A stretch of 64,000 nt of DNA from CAZXFH01 sp964640055 (lineage in GTDB: Bacteria; Fidelibacterota; UBA2242; JAFGTP01), in NCBI GenBank assembly GCA_964640055.1, contig CAZXFH010000001.1, positions 62,001-126,000 of the forward strand, written 5' to 3'. A program made the position numbers and the translations under genes. Positions 36,362 through 47,500 of this stretch are shown here, piece by piece. A model generated the notes under the pieces. It searched no databases and was not told the DNA's origin. It saw nothing but the letters and a program-made list of their open reading frames with translations. Position 1 is the first letter of the stretch; each line of letters opens with the position of its first letter.

Positions 36362-37381
36362 TTACTTGACTTGCCTGACGCGTTCCAGTGCGTCGGTCAA
36401 TCCACTTCTTTGACTCAAGAGATATTCACGCCGGGTATGCTCAATCCACTGGAATATGCTTTCCCATAAGTCAAAATCTTGTGTTTGCCTGGGATACTGA
36501 CCGGCAAATTTGGCGTTATCTAACTGGTTAAATATTTGCTCCAATTCAGCAGTGCGCTCGTTCTCCAGATCACCGGCAGTCAAAGCCTCAACAATCTCAT
36601 CAGTAGACATTTCCAGCGCTAAAATATAATAGCGCCGTTCCAGGTATTCCCGTAATATATGTGACATATTAAAGTAAAATTTTCGCCGTTTATGGGTTGT
36701 CGGTGCATAATTTTTTTTAATTTGCTTCAGCCTCCGATGCGCAACCAAAGCTGGCGGTTCCAGATGTCGCTCTTCAAAATATTTTTCAGGACATTGCGAC
36801 CGCCATCGGCGGTAAAAATAATACCAAGTGACCGAGATCATTAAAATTAATAAAATGAACAGTATCCAATCCCAGGGCACTATAGTGGGGAGTGGCAGGG
36901 GCGGCTTGATATCTTTCGGATGGGCCTCGCCGGGAGGCAGTACAGAAACCACTTCTACAATCTTCTCATTGGTTTCAAAAACAAGTGTTCTGCTGGTATC
37001 GGCATTTAGATAGGCTGTGATCTTCAGTTTCGGAATAGTAACCTGACCGGTATCAAAAGCTGCCAATTTCAACAGCCAGGAGCGTACTATGTTATCTCCT
37101 TTTCGTTCGGGAGTTGTTAAATATTGATCTTGGATTTCAAACTCCCCTAATTTCTGATCTAAAGGAGGCAACTCGAATTCAGTGCCCTTAGGATATTTGA
37201 ATTGAACTTTATAATGTATCGGATCACCGATGGTTACCAGGCTAGTATCCAGGTGGGTTGCTATGCTCACCGGAGTATCTTCCGCGAGAGAACTACTGGT
37301 AAATAAGCATAATCCCAACCACCAGAACAAAATTTTTATGGCTATATTTTGATTATAAAATATTTTTACTCTTACACTCAT
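36362..37381 (-). CDS. BatD-like/DUF4381-type membrane protein
   Basis: A 339-residue protein with an N-terminal signal or anchor segment ('IKILFWWLGLCLFTSSSLAE'). Its beta-sandwich BatD-like domain (about 38-160) contains 'VTIGDPIHYKVQFKYPKGTE' and 'TGQVTIPKLKITAY'. A transmembrane helix 'DWILFILLILMISVTWYYFY' follows near residue 175, then a cytoplasmic helical C-terminal domain. It is the third gene of a leftward MoxR-DUF58-BatD set. Such sets occur with aerotolerance (Bat) and chaperone-like functions, but the von Willebrand BatA/BatB membrane proteins are missing here. The role is inferred from context only. Confidence 0.75.
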   Translation of the reverse strand: MSVRVKIFYNQNIAIKILFWWLGLCLFTSSSLAEDTPVSIATHLDTSLVTIGDPIHYKVQFKYPKGTEFELPPLDQKLGEFEIQDQYLTTPERKGDNIVRSWLLKLAAFDTGQVTIPKLKITAYLNADTSRTLVFETNEKIVEVVSVLPPGEAHPKDIKPPLPLPTIVPWDWILFILLILMISVTWYYFYRRWRSQCPEKYFEERHLEPPALVAHRRLKQIKKNYAPTTHKRRKFYFNMSHILREYLERRYYILALEMSTDEIVEALTAGDLENERTAELEQIFNQLDNAKFAGQYPRQTQDFDLWESIFQWIEHTRREYLLSQRSGLTDALERVRQVK

Positions 37382-37419
37382 ATTATCCGGTAAAATGGCA
37401 TGCTTGCCAAACTAAAAGG

Positions 37420-38316
37420 TCATCTGAAACGCCGTTCACGCATTTTAAAAAATTTAATCAAGGGGTCAACATAGGATTCGGTAACATTAATTTGAATACT
37501 GTCCACATTCATCCGTTTGGTTTGCTCGAGAAATTCTTGGTGTTTATCGGCCATTTTTTCCTGATATTGCTGACGAAATTTTTTATTCCCGGTATCCACC
37601 CATATCTCTGCTCCGGTTTCAGCATCTTGAAGTTTAATCAACCCCACATCGGGCAATTCATTTTCCCGCTGATCAATCGTCCTGATGGCAATAACATCAT
37701 GTTTTTGATTGAGTATATTCAGGGGGTGGTAAAACCCGGTATCATCGAAATCAGAAACCACAAACACGATCGATCGCCGCTTGAGTCCCCTCAACAAGTA
37801 TTCCAAGCCGGTGCGAATATTGGTATGGTTGGACGCCGGTTTAAAATAAAGCACTTCGCGAATGACCCGCAGGACATGGGCTTTGCCTTTCCGCGGGGGG
37901 ATATACTTTTCTACTTCATCGGTAAAGATCAACAGGCCGACCTTATCGTTATTTTTGATGGCTGAAAACGCCAGAAGAGCACATATTTCAGCGGCGACTT
38001 CCGATTTAAATTTATCACCAGATCCAAATTGACCGGAACGCGACGCATCCACCGCCAGCATGACATTCAATTCACGTTCTTCTTCATGCACCTTCACATA
38101 GGGATGATTATAGCGGGCGGTAACGTTCCAATCCACTGTACGCACATCATCACCATACTGATACTCCCTGACCTCGGCAAACTCCATACCCTGCCCTTTA
38201 AATACTGAATGATATTCGCCACTGAACACATCATTCACTAAATAGCGGGTTCGCAACTCGATCTGGCGTACTTTCTTAAGGATTTCTTTTGGAATCATGG
38301 AAGCAATAAATGGCAA
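37420..38316 (-). CDS. DUF58 (von Willebrand A-like) protein
   Basis: A 298-residue DUF58 protein with no membrane segment. The family signature 'YQYGDDVRTVDWNVTARYNH' is near residue 53, and a metal-ion-dependent adhesion motif D-x-S-x-S is seen in 'VMLAVDASRSGQFGSG' near 85. DUF58 proteins are normally encoded beside a MoxR ATPase, as here (3 bases apart), and probably form a chaperone or metal-insertion pair with it. The N-terminal 'RTRYLVNDVFSGEYHSVFKG' stretch is also standard for the family. The target is unknown. Confidence 0.88.
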   Translation of the reverse strand: MPFIASMIPKEILKKVRQIELRTRYLVNDVFSGEYHSVFKGQGMEFAEVREYQYGDDVRTVDWNVTARYNHPYVKVHEEERELNVMLAVDASRSGQFGSGDKFKSEVAAEICALLAFSAIKNNDKVGLLIFTDEVEKYIPPRKGKAHVLRVIREVLYFKPASNHTNIRTGLEYLLRGLKRRSIVFVVSDFDDTGFYHPLNILNQKHDVIAIRTIDQRENELPDVGLIKLQDAETGAEIWVDTGNKKFRQQYQEKMADKHQEFLEQTKRMNVDSIQINVTESYVDPLIKFFKMRERRFR

Positions 38317-38319
38317 GTA

Positions 38320-39312
38320 TTAAGGAACTTGTACACTGTCCAGAATGCGTTTAATAATATCTTCGCTGGTGACTTCCTCGGCCTCAGCCTCAAAAGTTAA
38401 AATAATCCGATGTCGCATCACATCCCAGATGACATCTCTGATATCCTCCGGGGTTACATAGCCACGCCCCTGGAGAAAGGCCTTGGCTTTACCAGCCAGA
38501 GTAAGATAAATAGAGGCTCGCGGGGAAGCCCCATAATCAATTAAATCTTTCAAATCTGCCAACTGATATTGAGCCGGCTCACGGGTGGCAAAGACCAGAT
38601 CAATGATATAGTTATGGATCTTGCGGTCAATATAGATGTCATTGACAATTTTACGGGCCTTACGCACCGACTCTGGTGTAACCACCGATTTGACCTTGAT
38701 CTGTTTTTCTGTTTTGGCCATCCGGTTGATAATTTCCAATTCTTCGGATTTACTGGGATAATCGATAACGACCTTTAACATAAAGCGGTCTACCTGGGCT
38801 TCGGGTAATGGATAGGTTCCCTCCTGTTCAATGGGGTTCTGGGTGGCTAATACCAGAAAAGGATCATCTAAAATGTGCGAGCTTTCCCCAATAGAAACCT
38901 GTCGTTCCTGCATGGCTTCCAGTAAAGCAGACTGAACCTTGGCAGGCGAACGATTGATCTCATCAGCCAGGATGATATTACTAAAGATCGGTCCCTTTTT
39001 GGTCTCAAAACTACCGGTTTTTTGATTGTAAATCAGGGTCCCGATTAAATCAGCCGGCAATAGATCGGGAGTAAATTGTATGCGCCGGAATGTGGCCTTG
39101 ATTGTACTCGCCAATGTACTGACTGTCAATGACTTAGCTAATCCAGGTACTCCTTCCAGAAGGATATGTCCGTTACACAGCAGGCCGATAATAAGCCTTT
39201 CGACCATTCTGTCCTGACCGACAATCACCTGTTTAATTTCGTTACGGATCGTATTTAAGAAAGTACTCTCCTGCTCGATGCGTTCATTGAGTTCAGAAAG
39301 GTTAAAGGCCAT
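38320..39312 (-). CDS. MoxR-family AAA+ ATPase
   Basis: A 330-residue MoxR ATPase. Walker A is 'LLEGVPGLAKSLTVS' near residue 53, and the MoxR segment 'RIQFTPDLLPADLIGT' lies near 77. Walker B is 'IILADEINRSPAKVQSALLE' near 111, with sensor 1 in 'VLATQNPIEQEGTYPLPEAQ' near 155. MoxR ATPases act with DUF58/vWA proteins, often in maturation of enzyme complexes or stress tolerance. It is the first gene of the leftward set, and a GAGGTG ribosome site precedes the ATG. No methanol dehydrogenase gene is present, so the classical role does not apply. Confidence 0.93.
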   Translation of the reverse strand: MAFNLSELNERIEQESTFLNTIRNEIKQVIVGQDRMVERLIIGLLCNGHILLEGVPGLAKSLTVSTLASTIKATFRRIQFTPDLLPADLIGTLIYNQKTGSFETKKGPIFSNIILADEINRSPAKVQSALLEAMQERQVSIGESSHILDDPFLVLATQNPIEQEGTYPLPEAQVDRFMLKVVIDYPSKSEELEIINRMAKTEKQIKVKSVVTPESVRKARKIVNDIYIDRKIHNYIIDLVFATREPAQYQLADLKDLIDYGASPRASIYLTLAGKAKAFLQGRGYVTPEDIRDVIWDVMRHRIILTFEAEAEEVTSEDIIKRILDSVQVP

Positions 39313-39379
39313 ACTGATAACACCTCTATTTTTGCTGAATTAATTATTTGACAATTGTTGATCCCTGAAAAATCAATGA

Positions 39380-39877
39380 TTAATCATTGATCCCTTCTAA
39401 TTGAGGTATCTGGTCCAGGGATTTACCCAGGTGATCCATCTCCCATTTTGCCGATTGGACCAGCATATGTTGGGGATAGATCTGGATAAATTCCTGATAA
39501 TGTTGACGCGCTTTATCGAAATCTTCCAGATCATTGGCATAAATGTAGCCAATCATAAACTTGGCGTTAGGTGTTTTGGCTGAATCAGGATATTTCTTAA
39601 TGATCTCCTGATATATTTTAATGGCGTTTTTTTGCTCGTTTAAATTATTTTTCTTGATCTCTGCCGCGGCAAACAGGGCTTTGATGGCTAAAGAATCCTG
39701 AGGATATGTTTCCGCCAGGTTAAGATACTGTTCCACGGCTCCTTCATAATTTCCGGTATCAAACAGAGCCACCGCAGAATCCCAATAGCCTTGCGGTGTT
39801 TTGATCTGTTTTTGGGTACAGCCTATTATTAATAATAATACCGAAAAGAGTAAGACAAAGACTAGTTTGGCTTTCAT
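39380..39877 (-). CDS. TPR lipoprotein (BamD/YbgF-like)
   Basis: A 165-residue lipoprotein with signal peptide MKAKLVFVLLFSVLLLI and lipobox IIGC (Cys near residue 20). It carries three or so tetratricopeptide units ('YWDSAVALFDTGNYEGAVEQ', 'IKIYQEIIKKYPDSAKTPN', 'DFDKARQHYQEFIQIYPQH'). The repeat spacing and the '.YP.S' linkers recall BamD or the YbgF C-terminal domain, but the protein is short for BamD (usually ~240 residues). It lies between moxR and clpB on the same strand. A GGAGGG site is 10 bases before the ATG. It may assist outer-membrane assembly or act as a scaffold. Confidence 0.75.
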   Translation of the reverse strand: MKAKLVFVLLFSVLLLIIGCTQKQIKTPQGYWDSAVALFDTGNYEGAVEQYLNLAETYPQDSLAIKALFAAAEIKKNNLNEQKNAIKIYQEIIKKYPDSAKTPNAKFMIGYIYANDLEDFDKARQHYQEFIQIYPQHMLVQSAKWEMDHLGKSLDQIPQLEGIND

Positions 39878-40023
39878 GCCGACAGTTCCCTCCTATAATA
39901 ACTTTTATTCATTCTTTCAAATTCAAGGCCAATTAGCGGGGATAATTTATCAGAATAAATGGTTCTGCCAAAATTAAATATCAGGTTTTCTACTGAAAAT
40001 ATGTTAATTTGTTCCCTGTGGTC

Positions 40024-42639
40024 TTATTCCTTTTTAAAAATAAGGTTGCCTTGATCCATATCGATCTTAACCGTATCTCCATCCATAAATTCTCCGGCCA
40101 GGATCTTTTCGGATAAGGGATCCAAAAGTCGCTTTTGAATAGTTCTTTTAACCGGACGGGCACCATAGACCGGATCCCAGCTCTCTTTAGCAATAGTCTG
40201 CAAGGTCTGATCGGATAATTTCACCTGGATTCCCCGCGATTTTATCCGAGTAATCAAGCGAGAAAACTGGAGGGCCACTATTTTTTCAATCTGTTCCGGG
40301 AGTAAGGGCATAAATACGATTACCTCGTCCACCCGGTTTAAAAATTCCGGTTTCAGTTGTGACTTCAGTTCAGCCATAACCGTATTTTTGATGGCTACAT
40401 ACTTTTCATCAATATTGGCCCGGGATACATCACTGGTTTGCTGCATAATGGCCTGAGATCCCAAATTGGAAGTCATGATGATAATGGTATTTTTAAAATT
40501 GACCACATGTCCTTTGTTATCGGTTAAGCGGCCGTCTTCCATGACCTGGAGTAAAATATTAAAGACATCCGTATGAGCCTTCTCAATTTCATCTAACAGT
40601 ATCACAGCATAGGGGTGGCGCCGGACAGCCTCGCTCAACTGTCCACCTTCATCATAGCCCACATATCCCGGCGGAGCACCAATTAAGCGGGCAACCGAAT
40701 GTTTTTCCATATATTCCGACATGTCTATCCGCACCATGGCATCTTCATCATTAAACAAAAATTCAGCCAGGGTTTTGGCCAATTCAGTCTTACCGACACC
40801 GGTGGAGCCGGTAAAAATAAAACTGGCTAGCGGACGTTCTTCATCCTGTAAACCAGCCCGGGCCCGGCGGACGGCATTGGAGACTGCTTTAACTGCCTGA
40901 TCCTGTCCAACTACTCGCTTATGTAATTGAGCTTCCATATTTAACAATTTCTGTCGCTCACCGGCCATCAGTTTAGAAACGGGGATATTGGTCCATTTGG
41001 AAATAATCTCGGCAATATCCTCATCAGTGACCTCTTCCCGGACTAAATGTCGCTCTTGCTGATGCTGTTCCAGTTTTCTTTTCTCTTCTTCCAGATCCTT
41101 ATTTAACTTGACCAACTCCTCGTGTCTTAAGCGAGCAGCCTTTTCCCAGTTACCTTCCCGTTCGGCTTGTTCGGCAGCCAGGCGTGCCTCCTCAATCTGT
41201 TTTTTGAGATCATTAACATACTGCAGCCGTTTTTTTTCATCCTCCCACCGGTCTCGCAGGGCAGCTGCTTTTTCTTTCAATTGCGGTAGTTCCTTTTGAA
41301 TTTTTTCATACCGCTGACGTGATTTCTTGATTTCTTTTTCCTTGGCAAGGGCATGACTTTCCACTTCCAACCGGCTGATTTTACGTTCCAGCTCATCCAA
41401 CTCAGCCGGTGCGGAATCAATTTGCAAACGCAAGCGGCTGGCTGCTTCATCGATCAGATCAATGGCTTTATCCGGCAGAAACCGCTCAGTAAGATAACGC
41501 GCCGATAATTCCACGGCCGCCACAACCGCTGTATCCTTGATACGAATTCCATGGTGGATTTCATAACGCTCTTTAATTCCCCGCAGAATAGATATCGCAT
41601 CAGTAATGGAGGGCTCCTCTATCTGGATGGGCTGAAAACGGCGCTCCAAGGCTTTATCTTTTTCAATATACTTACGGTATTCATCCACGGTGGTAGCGCC
41701 TATACAGCGCAATTCACCGCGAGCCAGGGCCGGTTTCAGTAAATTGGACGCATCAACAGCGCCTTCGGCAGCACCGGCTCCCACCACGGTATGTATTTCA
41801 TCTACGAAAAGGATAATGGTACCCTCTGCCTCGCTGATCTCCTTGATAACCGATTTGAGCCGATCCTCAAATTCACCCCTGAATTTTGCCCCGGCGATTA
41901 AGGCGCCCATATCCAGAGCCATAATCCGCTTGTTCTTAATGCCTTCCGGAACATCACCGCTGGTAATCCGCAGTGCAATTCCCTCAGCTATAGCGGTTTT
42001 ACCAACGCCCGGATCTCCAATCAGCACGGGATTATTTTTAGTACGACGGGATAGAACTTGCAGGGTACGCCGGATCTCTTCTTCCCTACCGATAACAGGA
42101 TCCAATTTTCCTTTCCGGGCTAGTTGGTTAAGGTCACGGCAATACCGTTTTAAGGCTTGATATTTATCTTCCGGGGTTTGATCCTTGACCCGTTGTGAGC
42201 CACGGATCTCTTTTAAGCCATCCAGCAGGGTTTTTTCTGTAACACCGAATTTCTTCAGGAGCGATTTCAAATCCCCTCTGGCATCGGCCTGCAAGGCCAG
42301 AACCAAATGTTCCGCAGAAATATATTCATCCTGAAATTGTTGGGCAAATTTCTCCGCCCGTGCCATTAGCTGGTTAGACGCATCGCTCAGGTAGGCCTGT
42401 CCCACGGCGCCGGTCACCGTTGGTAAACTATCCAGCAATTGTACGGCTTCCTGATTGAATTGATCCAGATTGCCAACTACCTTCTTTAGCAGGATGAGTC
42501 CCACATTTTCCGGAGTTTGTAAGATTCCATTTAAGAAATGAACCGGCTGAATCTGTTGATGGGAATTGTTTTGTGCGATTTCCATCGTATGCTTGATGAC
42601 CTCTTGGGCTTTTATGGTAAATTTATCGAACGCTAACAT
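40024..42639 (-). CDS. clpB: ATP-dependent disaggregase ClpB
   Basis: ClpB is the Hsp104-type ring ATPase that rescues aggregated proteins with DnaK. The 871-residue protein has the N-domain (1-145) and first AAA module with Walker A 'GDPGVGKTAIAEG' near 208 and Walker B 'ILFVDEIHTVVGAGAAEG' near 283. The coiled-coil M domain (~405-530) marks ClpB rather than ClpA or ClpC. The second AAA module has 'GSTGVGKTELAKTL' near 610 and 'AVILLDEIEKAH' near 677. No ClpP-binding loop is evident. An AAAAGGAG site precedes the ATG. It follows the Omp85 gene by 36 bases on the same strand, an unusual neighbour for a heat-shock gene. No CIRCE or heat-shock promoter was recognised. Confidence 0.97.
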   Translation of the reverse strand: MLAFDKFTIKAQEVIKHTMEIAQNNSHQQIQPVHFLNGILQTPENVGLILLKKVVGNLDQFNQEAVQLLDSLPTVTGAVGQAYLSDASNQLMARAEKFAQQFQDEYISAEHLVLALQADARGDLKSLLKKFGVTEKTLLDGLKEIRGSQRVKDQTPEDKYQALKRYCRDLNQLARKGKLDPVIGREEEIRRTLQVLSRRTKNNPVLIGDPGVGKTAIAEGIALRITSGDVPEGIKNKRIMALDMGALIAGAKFRGEFEDRLKSVIKEISEAEGTIILFVDEIHTVVGAGAAEGAVDASNLLKPALARGELRCIGATTVDEYRKYIEKDKALERRFQPIQIEEPSITDAISILRGIKERYEIHHGIRIKDTAVVAAVELSARYLTERFLPDKAIDLIDEAASRLRLQIDSAPAELDELERKISRLEVESHALAKEKEIKKSRQRYEKIQKELPQLKEKAAALRDRWEDEKKRLQYVNDLKKQIEEARLAAEQAEREGNWEKAARLRHEELVKLNKDLEEEKRKLEQHQQERHLVREEVTDEDIAEIISKWTNIPVSKLMAGERQKLLNMEAQLHKRVVGQDQAVKAVSNAVRRARAGLQDEERPLASFIFTGSTGVGKTELAKTLAEFLFNDEDAMVRIDMSEYMEKHSVARLIGAPPGYVGYDEGGQLSEAVRRHPYAVILLDEIEKAHTDVFNILLQVMEDGRLTDNKGHVVNFKNTIIIMTSNLGSQAIMQQTSDVSRANIDEKYVAIKNTVMAELKSQLKPEFLNRVDEVIVFMPLLPEQIEKIVALQFSRLITRIKSRGIQVKLSDQTLQTIAKESWDPVYGARPVKRTIQKRLLDPLSEKILAGEFMDGDTVKIDMDQGNLIFKKE

Positions 42640-42675
42640 TGCTTAACTCCTTTTTTATCTTCAAAAACCTTATGT

Positions 42676-44511
42676 TTAAAAAGCATAAGGAATGGCAAAA
42701 TGAATTTGCCAGGGATTCTCAATTTCATTTTTAAACCGGGGGTTAATTATTTTTGCATAATCAACCCGTACCGGTCCTAAAGGAGAAGCAATTGTTACGC
42801 CAAACCCCACATCCCAGCGATATGTCGTCTCAAATAGTGACGAAATGTCAGGAACAAGATTACCACCGTCTACAAATATCTCTCCGCCAATACGCCAAAA
42901 AAGCGGAAAGCGTAATTCTATATTGGTTAATATTTTTAAATCATCACCATCCGGATCGAAGCGTCGCAGGGTCCACCCTCTTAAACTGGTCTCTCCGCCC
43001 AAAAAGAATTTTTCATATGCCGGGGTTGTCTCTCCGGATGGAAAAGTATCCATCCAGCCCACTTTCCCGCGATAGGCAAGCACCACTTCGCCAAAGAGGG
43101 TGATATATTGACTATAAGCAGTTTCAAATTTATAATAATCCTGAGTACCCCCTAAAATTGATCCCACTATCTTACTGTCAAAAGTAAATACAGTGCCTTG
43201 TGACGGAAACAGAAAATTATCGCGGTAATCCCGTCTTAAGGTGATTTTGAGGGATCTTTCCTGCTCTTTATCCAGCTGGATAGTATTCTGTTTAGCGACC
43301 TGGTAAATATATTGAATACCTTGAACTCCAATTCCACTTTTAAAATATAGACGTCTATCAGGTTGGACAATTAAGGACGCTTCGCCACCGTAACTGGTTT
43401 TTTCATTTTCATCCTGTACTTGATTTTGAACGAACAGGCGAAAAAGATTAGAGGACCGGAATCCGAACATCCAGGGTTCAATATAGGCTATTTCCACCTC
43501 GCTGTTGGGTTGCGTCAAAATATCGGTCAAATTCAGCGCTGTACTGAGGCGGGTACTCAAGCGGTTCCCCCGCCCGGAAAGGTTGCGATTTATCCATTCC
43601 CCTTTGACATTGAAAGTTGTATAGGGTTCACTTCCACTACTCACGCCCCGGTCCTGTCCAAAACCGATATTCAAGCCCAGATGCCGCATATCAAGTTCAC
43701 GGACGTAAACATGCAAATCCAGGGTATGCGCAGTTGTGTCAATATTAGTGATTTCAATATTTACATTGGAAAAAAGACCGGTTTGGAAAATATGTTTTTT
43801 CGACAACTCCAGTTTATCCCTTGAGAAAAGATCACCGGAGCCTAAAACAAGTTCCCTTCGGACAGACTTCTGTTTCACCTTATCATTCTGAAAAATACGG
43901 ATATTATCAATCCGCATGGTGGCATTTTCATCTATAAAGATCCGTAATTCAATATTTTGACTGATCTTTAATGAATCTGAAACCTGTGCCAGCGGTTTGC
44001 CTATATTGGCATAGGCCCGTTTGATTCTTTTTATGCCCTCCCGAATTATTAAGGGATTGTAGGGAGTATCTGTTTTATGATCCAGTAAGTCGAGGATATG
44101 TTTTCTGGAAAATTTTTGATTGCCCTGAATCTCAATATTTTCCAGGAAATATTGTTTTCCTTCGGCAACTCTGAAAAATATATCTACCTCACCTCCCGGA
44201 GATACAACAAAGGAATCTTCAACTGTACAGTTCAAATACCCCTGTTTAACATACACGGTTTCAATTGTCAGCCGGTCCAATTCAATCAGCCGGCGGGTGA
44301 AAGTAGTGCTGCGCATCAATTCCTTTTCCTTCAGGTTTAATTCCTTTTTTAACTTCCGGTCGGAAATAACTTGATTACCTCTGATTTGAATATTGCGCAC
44401 ACCGTATTTAGACGCTTTGAATTGATTTTGACCGGAAACATTCATCCAGCTTAAAATAATGCACAGAGTTATCCAACATTGCTTACGAATAAGAGAGTTT
44501 ATATTTATCAA
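42676..44511 (-). CDS. Omp85/BamA-family outer-membrane protein (TamA-like)
   Basis: A 611-residue outer-membrane assembly protein. After a signal peptide, POTRA domains span about residues 35-265: 'RNIQIRGNQVISDRKLKKEL', 'FLENIEIQGNQKFSRKHILD' and 'MRIDNIRIFQNDKVKQKSVR' each open one. The C-terminal 16-strand barrel carries the surface-antigen motif 'KFFLGGETSLRGWTLRRF' near 500 and ends in a terminal Phe ('FAIPYAF'), the usual barrel end signal. Three visible POTRA domains plus coupling to tamB (4-base overlap) make it a TamA-like partner rather than the essential BamA, which normally has five POTRA domains. That choice is inferred. Confidence 0.85.
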   Translation of the reverse strand: MININSLIRKQCWITLCIILSWMNVSGQNQFKASKYGVRNIQIRGNQVISDRKLKKELNLKEKELMRSTTFTRRLIELDRLTIETVYVKQGYLNCTVEDSFVVSPGGEVDIFFRVAEGKQYFLENIEIQGNQKFSRKHILDLLDHKTDTPYNPLIIREGIKRIKRAYANIGKPLAQVSDSLKISQNIELRIFIDENATMRIDNIRIFQNDKVKQKSVRRELVLGSGDLFSRDKLELSKKHIFQTGLFSNVNIEITNIDTTAHTLDLHVYVRELDMRHLGLNIGFGQDRGVSSGSEPYTTFNVKGEWINRNLSGRGNRLSTRLSTALNLTDILTQPNSEVEIAYIEPWMFGFRSSNLFRLFVQNQVQDENEKTSYGGEASLIVQPDRRLYFKSGIGVQGIQYIYQVAKQNTIQLDKEQERSLKITLRRDYRDNFLFPSQGTVFTFDSKIVGSILGGTQDYYKFETAYSQYITLFGEVVLAYRGKVGWMDTFPSGETTPAYEKFFLGGETSLRGWTLRRFDPDGDDLKILTNIELRFPLFWRIGGEIFVDGGNLVPDISSLFETTYRWDVGFGVTIASPLGPVRVDYAKIINPRFKNEIENPWQIHFAIPYAF

Positions 44512-47500
44512 TAGTTATGTCTTATTTTGTAATTGATATGAAACAATCCATTTTCATCAATCCGGCCTTCCAAGGAGGTATTTCTGTCCAGATAGTATTG
44601 AAGACCAACTTGCTGATTGGGTTCAACCAAAGAAAAGTTACGTTCATAAGTGATATATAAATTGGAAGATACCTTTTGACCTAGCAAAATGCTCCAGTCA
44701 CCCGGCTGTTGATTACTGAACAGGTCGCCTTGTGTACGCAGCTGAAACTCATCTAAGCCGCTGATTTCACTGATTCTTCTTTCCAACTGTCGCTCGAAAT
44801 AGCTCCCGAAGATATTCAGCGCTCCCGATGAAATACTGGATTCATCGAGAGTCATCCCGCCGGATGTACCGGTCCGGCTCAAAATTCTAAGGATGTCACT
44901 TTGGGTATACTGATCAGATTCGAATTGGAGAACCGGTTTTTCCAAATCACCGGTCAGCCGCACAGCTACAATTTCTTCCTCTTCCGTAGAAATGCTCTCA
45001 CTGGTGTTGGCCGGAACATAAGAAGTGAGATTTAAGCGGGCCTGGATATCCAATTGCGGATTAAACTCTGTCGGGTCAAAAATGATTGAACCGGTCAAAT
45101 CAGTAAATTCCCACCCGTAATAGTAGAAGCTGCCCCTGCGCACATTCAAATCCCCTGAATAGCGCCAAGGTTCCTGTCCATTTTGAATTAACCAGATCTC
45201 GCCTTCTAATTCACAATCCAGCTGGCTATTCCGAAAATAGAGATTCCCCGGAGCTATAACGTGCAGATTCTTCCTGACATGGGTATCACTGCTGCTCTCA
45301 GCTCCAATCAGATCCTCCTTACCGGTGAATTCACTGCGAATCACAAACTCTGATACTTCCACATCCCCTTCAATATCAATCGTATCTTGCCCGAGAACAG
45401 CGAGTTCTGCATCCAACACTCCTTCTTCTTCAGCCAGCAAAGTACGTAAATAGATATGATCACCTTTAAGCGTTAAATTATAGCCGGGATTGAAAAATTC
45501 AGTAAAATCAAGCGTTCCCTCTACATGGACATTAGGAGCGCCCTGTGTTTTTTCAGCATCAGTGAACAGGGAACGAAAAATGCGATTTAATTTTTGGGGG
45601 AAAGACCTTAGCTCGCCTGCAGACTGATTCGGTTGCATAAAACCGGTTAAGGAAACAAGTTCCAACTGATTATTGCTCATTATGCCGCTACCCTCTACTC
45701 CGGTGATTAAATTTTCCAGGGAAGATATATCAATAACGCCATTTTTTATATTCATGTTTCCGTTACGAATGGGGTTACGCATAGTACCTGAGACACTTAA
45801 AGCAATATCAAAATCACCGGAAAGTTCTTCCATTTCCTGATTATACCGGGTTATGAAAGGCAAGCGCTTTGTATGGGCCATGAAACGCATATTAAGGGGT
45901 AATTCTTGGTTGAAACAAAATTGTCCGTGGGCCAAATCCAGTTCTAAAGGTAAGTGGCCAGCTCCCGAGTATTCATCTGATCCCTCCTTTAAAAACAGAT
46001 CGGTAAGGATAAGTTTATTTTCTTGGTAGGAACCCTGCGTAAACAAAGTGTCCCCGCTCAATTTATCATAAATCGGTTCACTTACGCTCAGAACAAAATT
46101 TCCATGGAGGTCATTTAGGTAATTATTCAGGGATAGTGAACCGCTTAAAAAGCCATCTATCTGCTGAGGAATACGCAGGTATCTATTGAGGGTCGTTAAA
46201 TTAAAATCCCTTAACCGAACTGAAGTATGAAAGGAATCCTGTCCGACCGGTTCCCAAACAGGATCCTTAAAATCAAAACGGTGATACAAAGCACCGCTGA
46301 GTTCAAGAGACCCGCCGGTATGTTCTCTAAGCGCTGCCTGTTCAAATGTTAGCACAGAATCATGATAATCTGCTTTTAAATGCAATTGGCTAAATAGTTG
46401 ATCTTGAAACTGTATTTCACGGACACCAAGAGTTAAACTAACTTGCGGTTTATCGTGCCGGTACAAATAATGTAGGTCTGCATTTACGACTCCCTCTATA
46501 TGATAGGCTTTGGGTATAAATAGATTCAAAGGGGACAACATCACATTCCGCATATTGATCTTCGTCTCAGTAACATTTCGACCATCGAATTGACCTTGCA
46601 TTTCCAATATACCTTGATTAAGCGTAAACTTAGTTTGCTCCAGAAATAGAGAATCACCCTCCATTTCAATTTTAACGACATCATAACTTCTCAATAAATT
46701 ATTATCGACTTGCGCAGTAAAGTCATCGATTATTATCGTTTGGTCTTGAACAATCTCCGCCGAGGCATTGATGCGCATGTTTTCTCCGCTCATATTGAAG
46801 GAGCGGATAACCGTGGTATCTCCCTCAAAACGGATATCAATGGTCAATTCCGGGATGGGTTGTTCTAAAAATTTTACTTTCCCCTGCTCGGCAGCCAATA
46901 AAATCTCTCCGATTCTTTCCTGCCCCTGTTGTATTACCCCAAAGCGAATATCAGAACGGGCAAACTGCACCAGAGGCAGGCCCAGCTGATCACCTTTAAT
47001 CCAACCGCGCAGATCAGGTTCCTGTAAATCTCCGGTGGCTTTTACAAAAGCATCTAAACGACCAAAGAGTGTATCTACCTTTAAAAAAGTTGAGAAAATA
47101 TGAACATCACCTGACTGAAGGTATCCCTTTAAATCTATCTGATTGGTATTTAAGTTGGCCTCACCGATTAATTTCAGGGCGCTAGCGCCAAGATTACAAT
47201 AGAACGTATCAGGAATAGAAACCAATCCCTGGTCATAGGTTAACTGACCTTTGATCCGGTCAAAATCCATGGTTTCAAACCGACCATCTTGTAAATTCAC
47301 GGCTAAATCCATCCCACTGAACTCACTTAGCCCCCCCTGGGTTTCAAAGGCCAGCTCACCGTTCAGTTTGGTTGACGTCGCTAAGATATTCCAAGCTTGT
47401 AGATCAACCTGCTTAACCATCAATTCTCCGGCTAATCCCTGTTTGAAACTGCCCCATATTTGCCCCCGGATGGTTTCATGATTGGTTCTGAATCCTAATT

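Noticed and set aside
36362..39312. Complete Bat aerotolerance operon
   Set aside because: MoxR, DUF58 and BatD-like genes are there, but the membrane vWA proteins BatA/BatB are missing.
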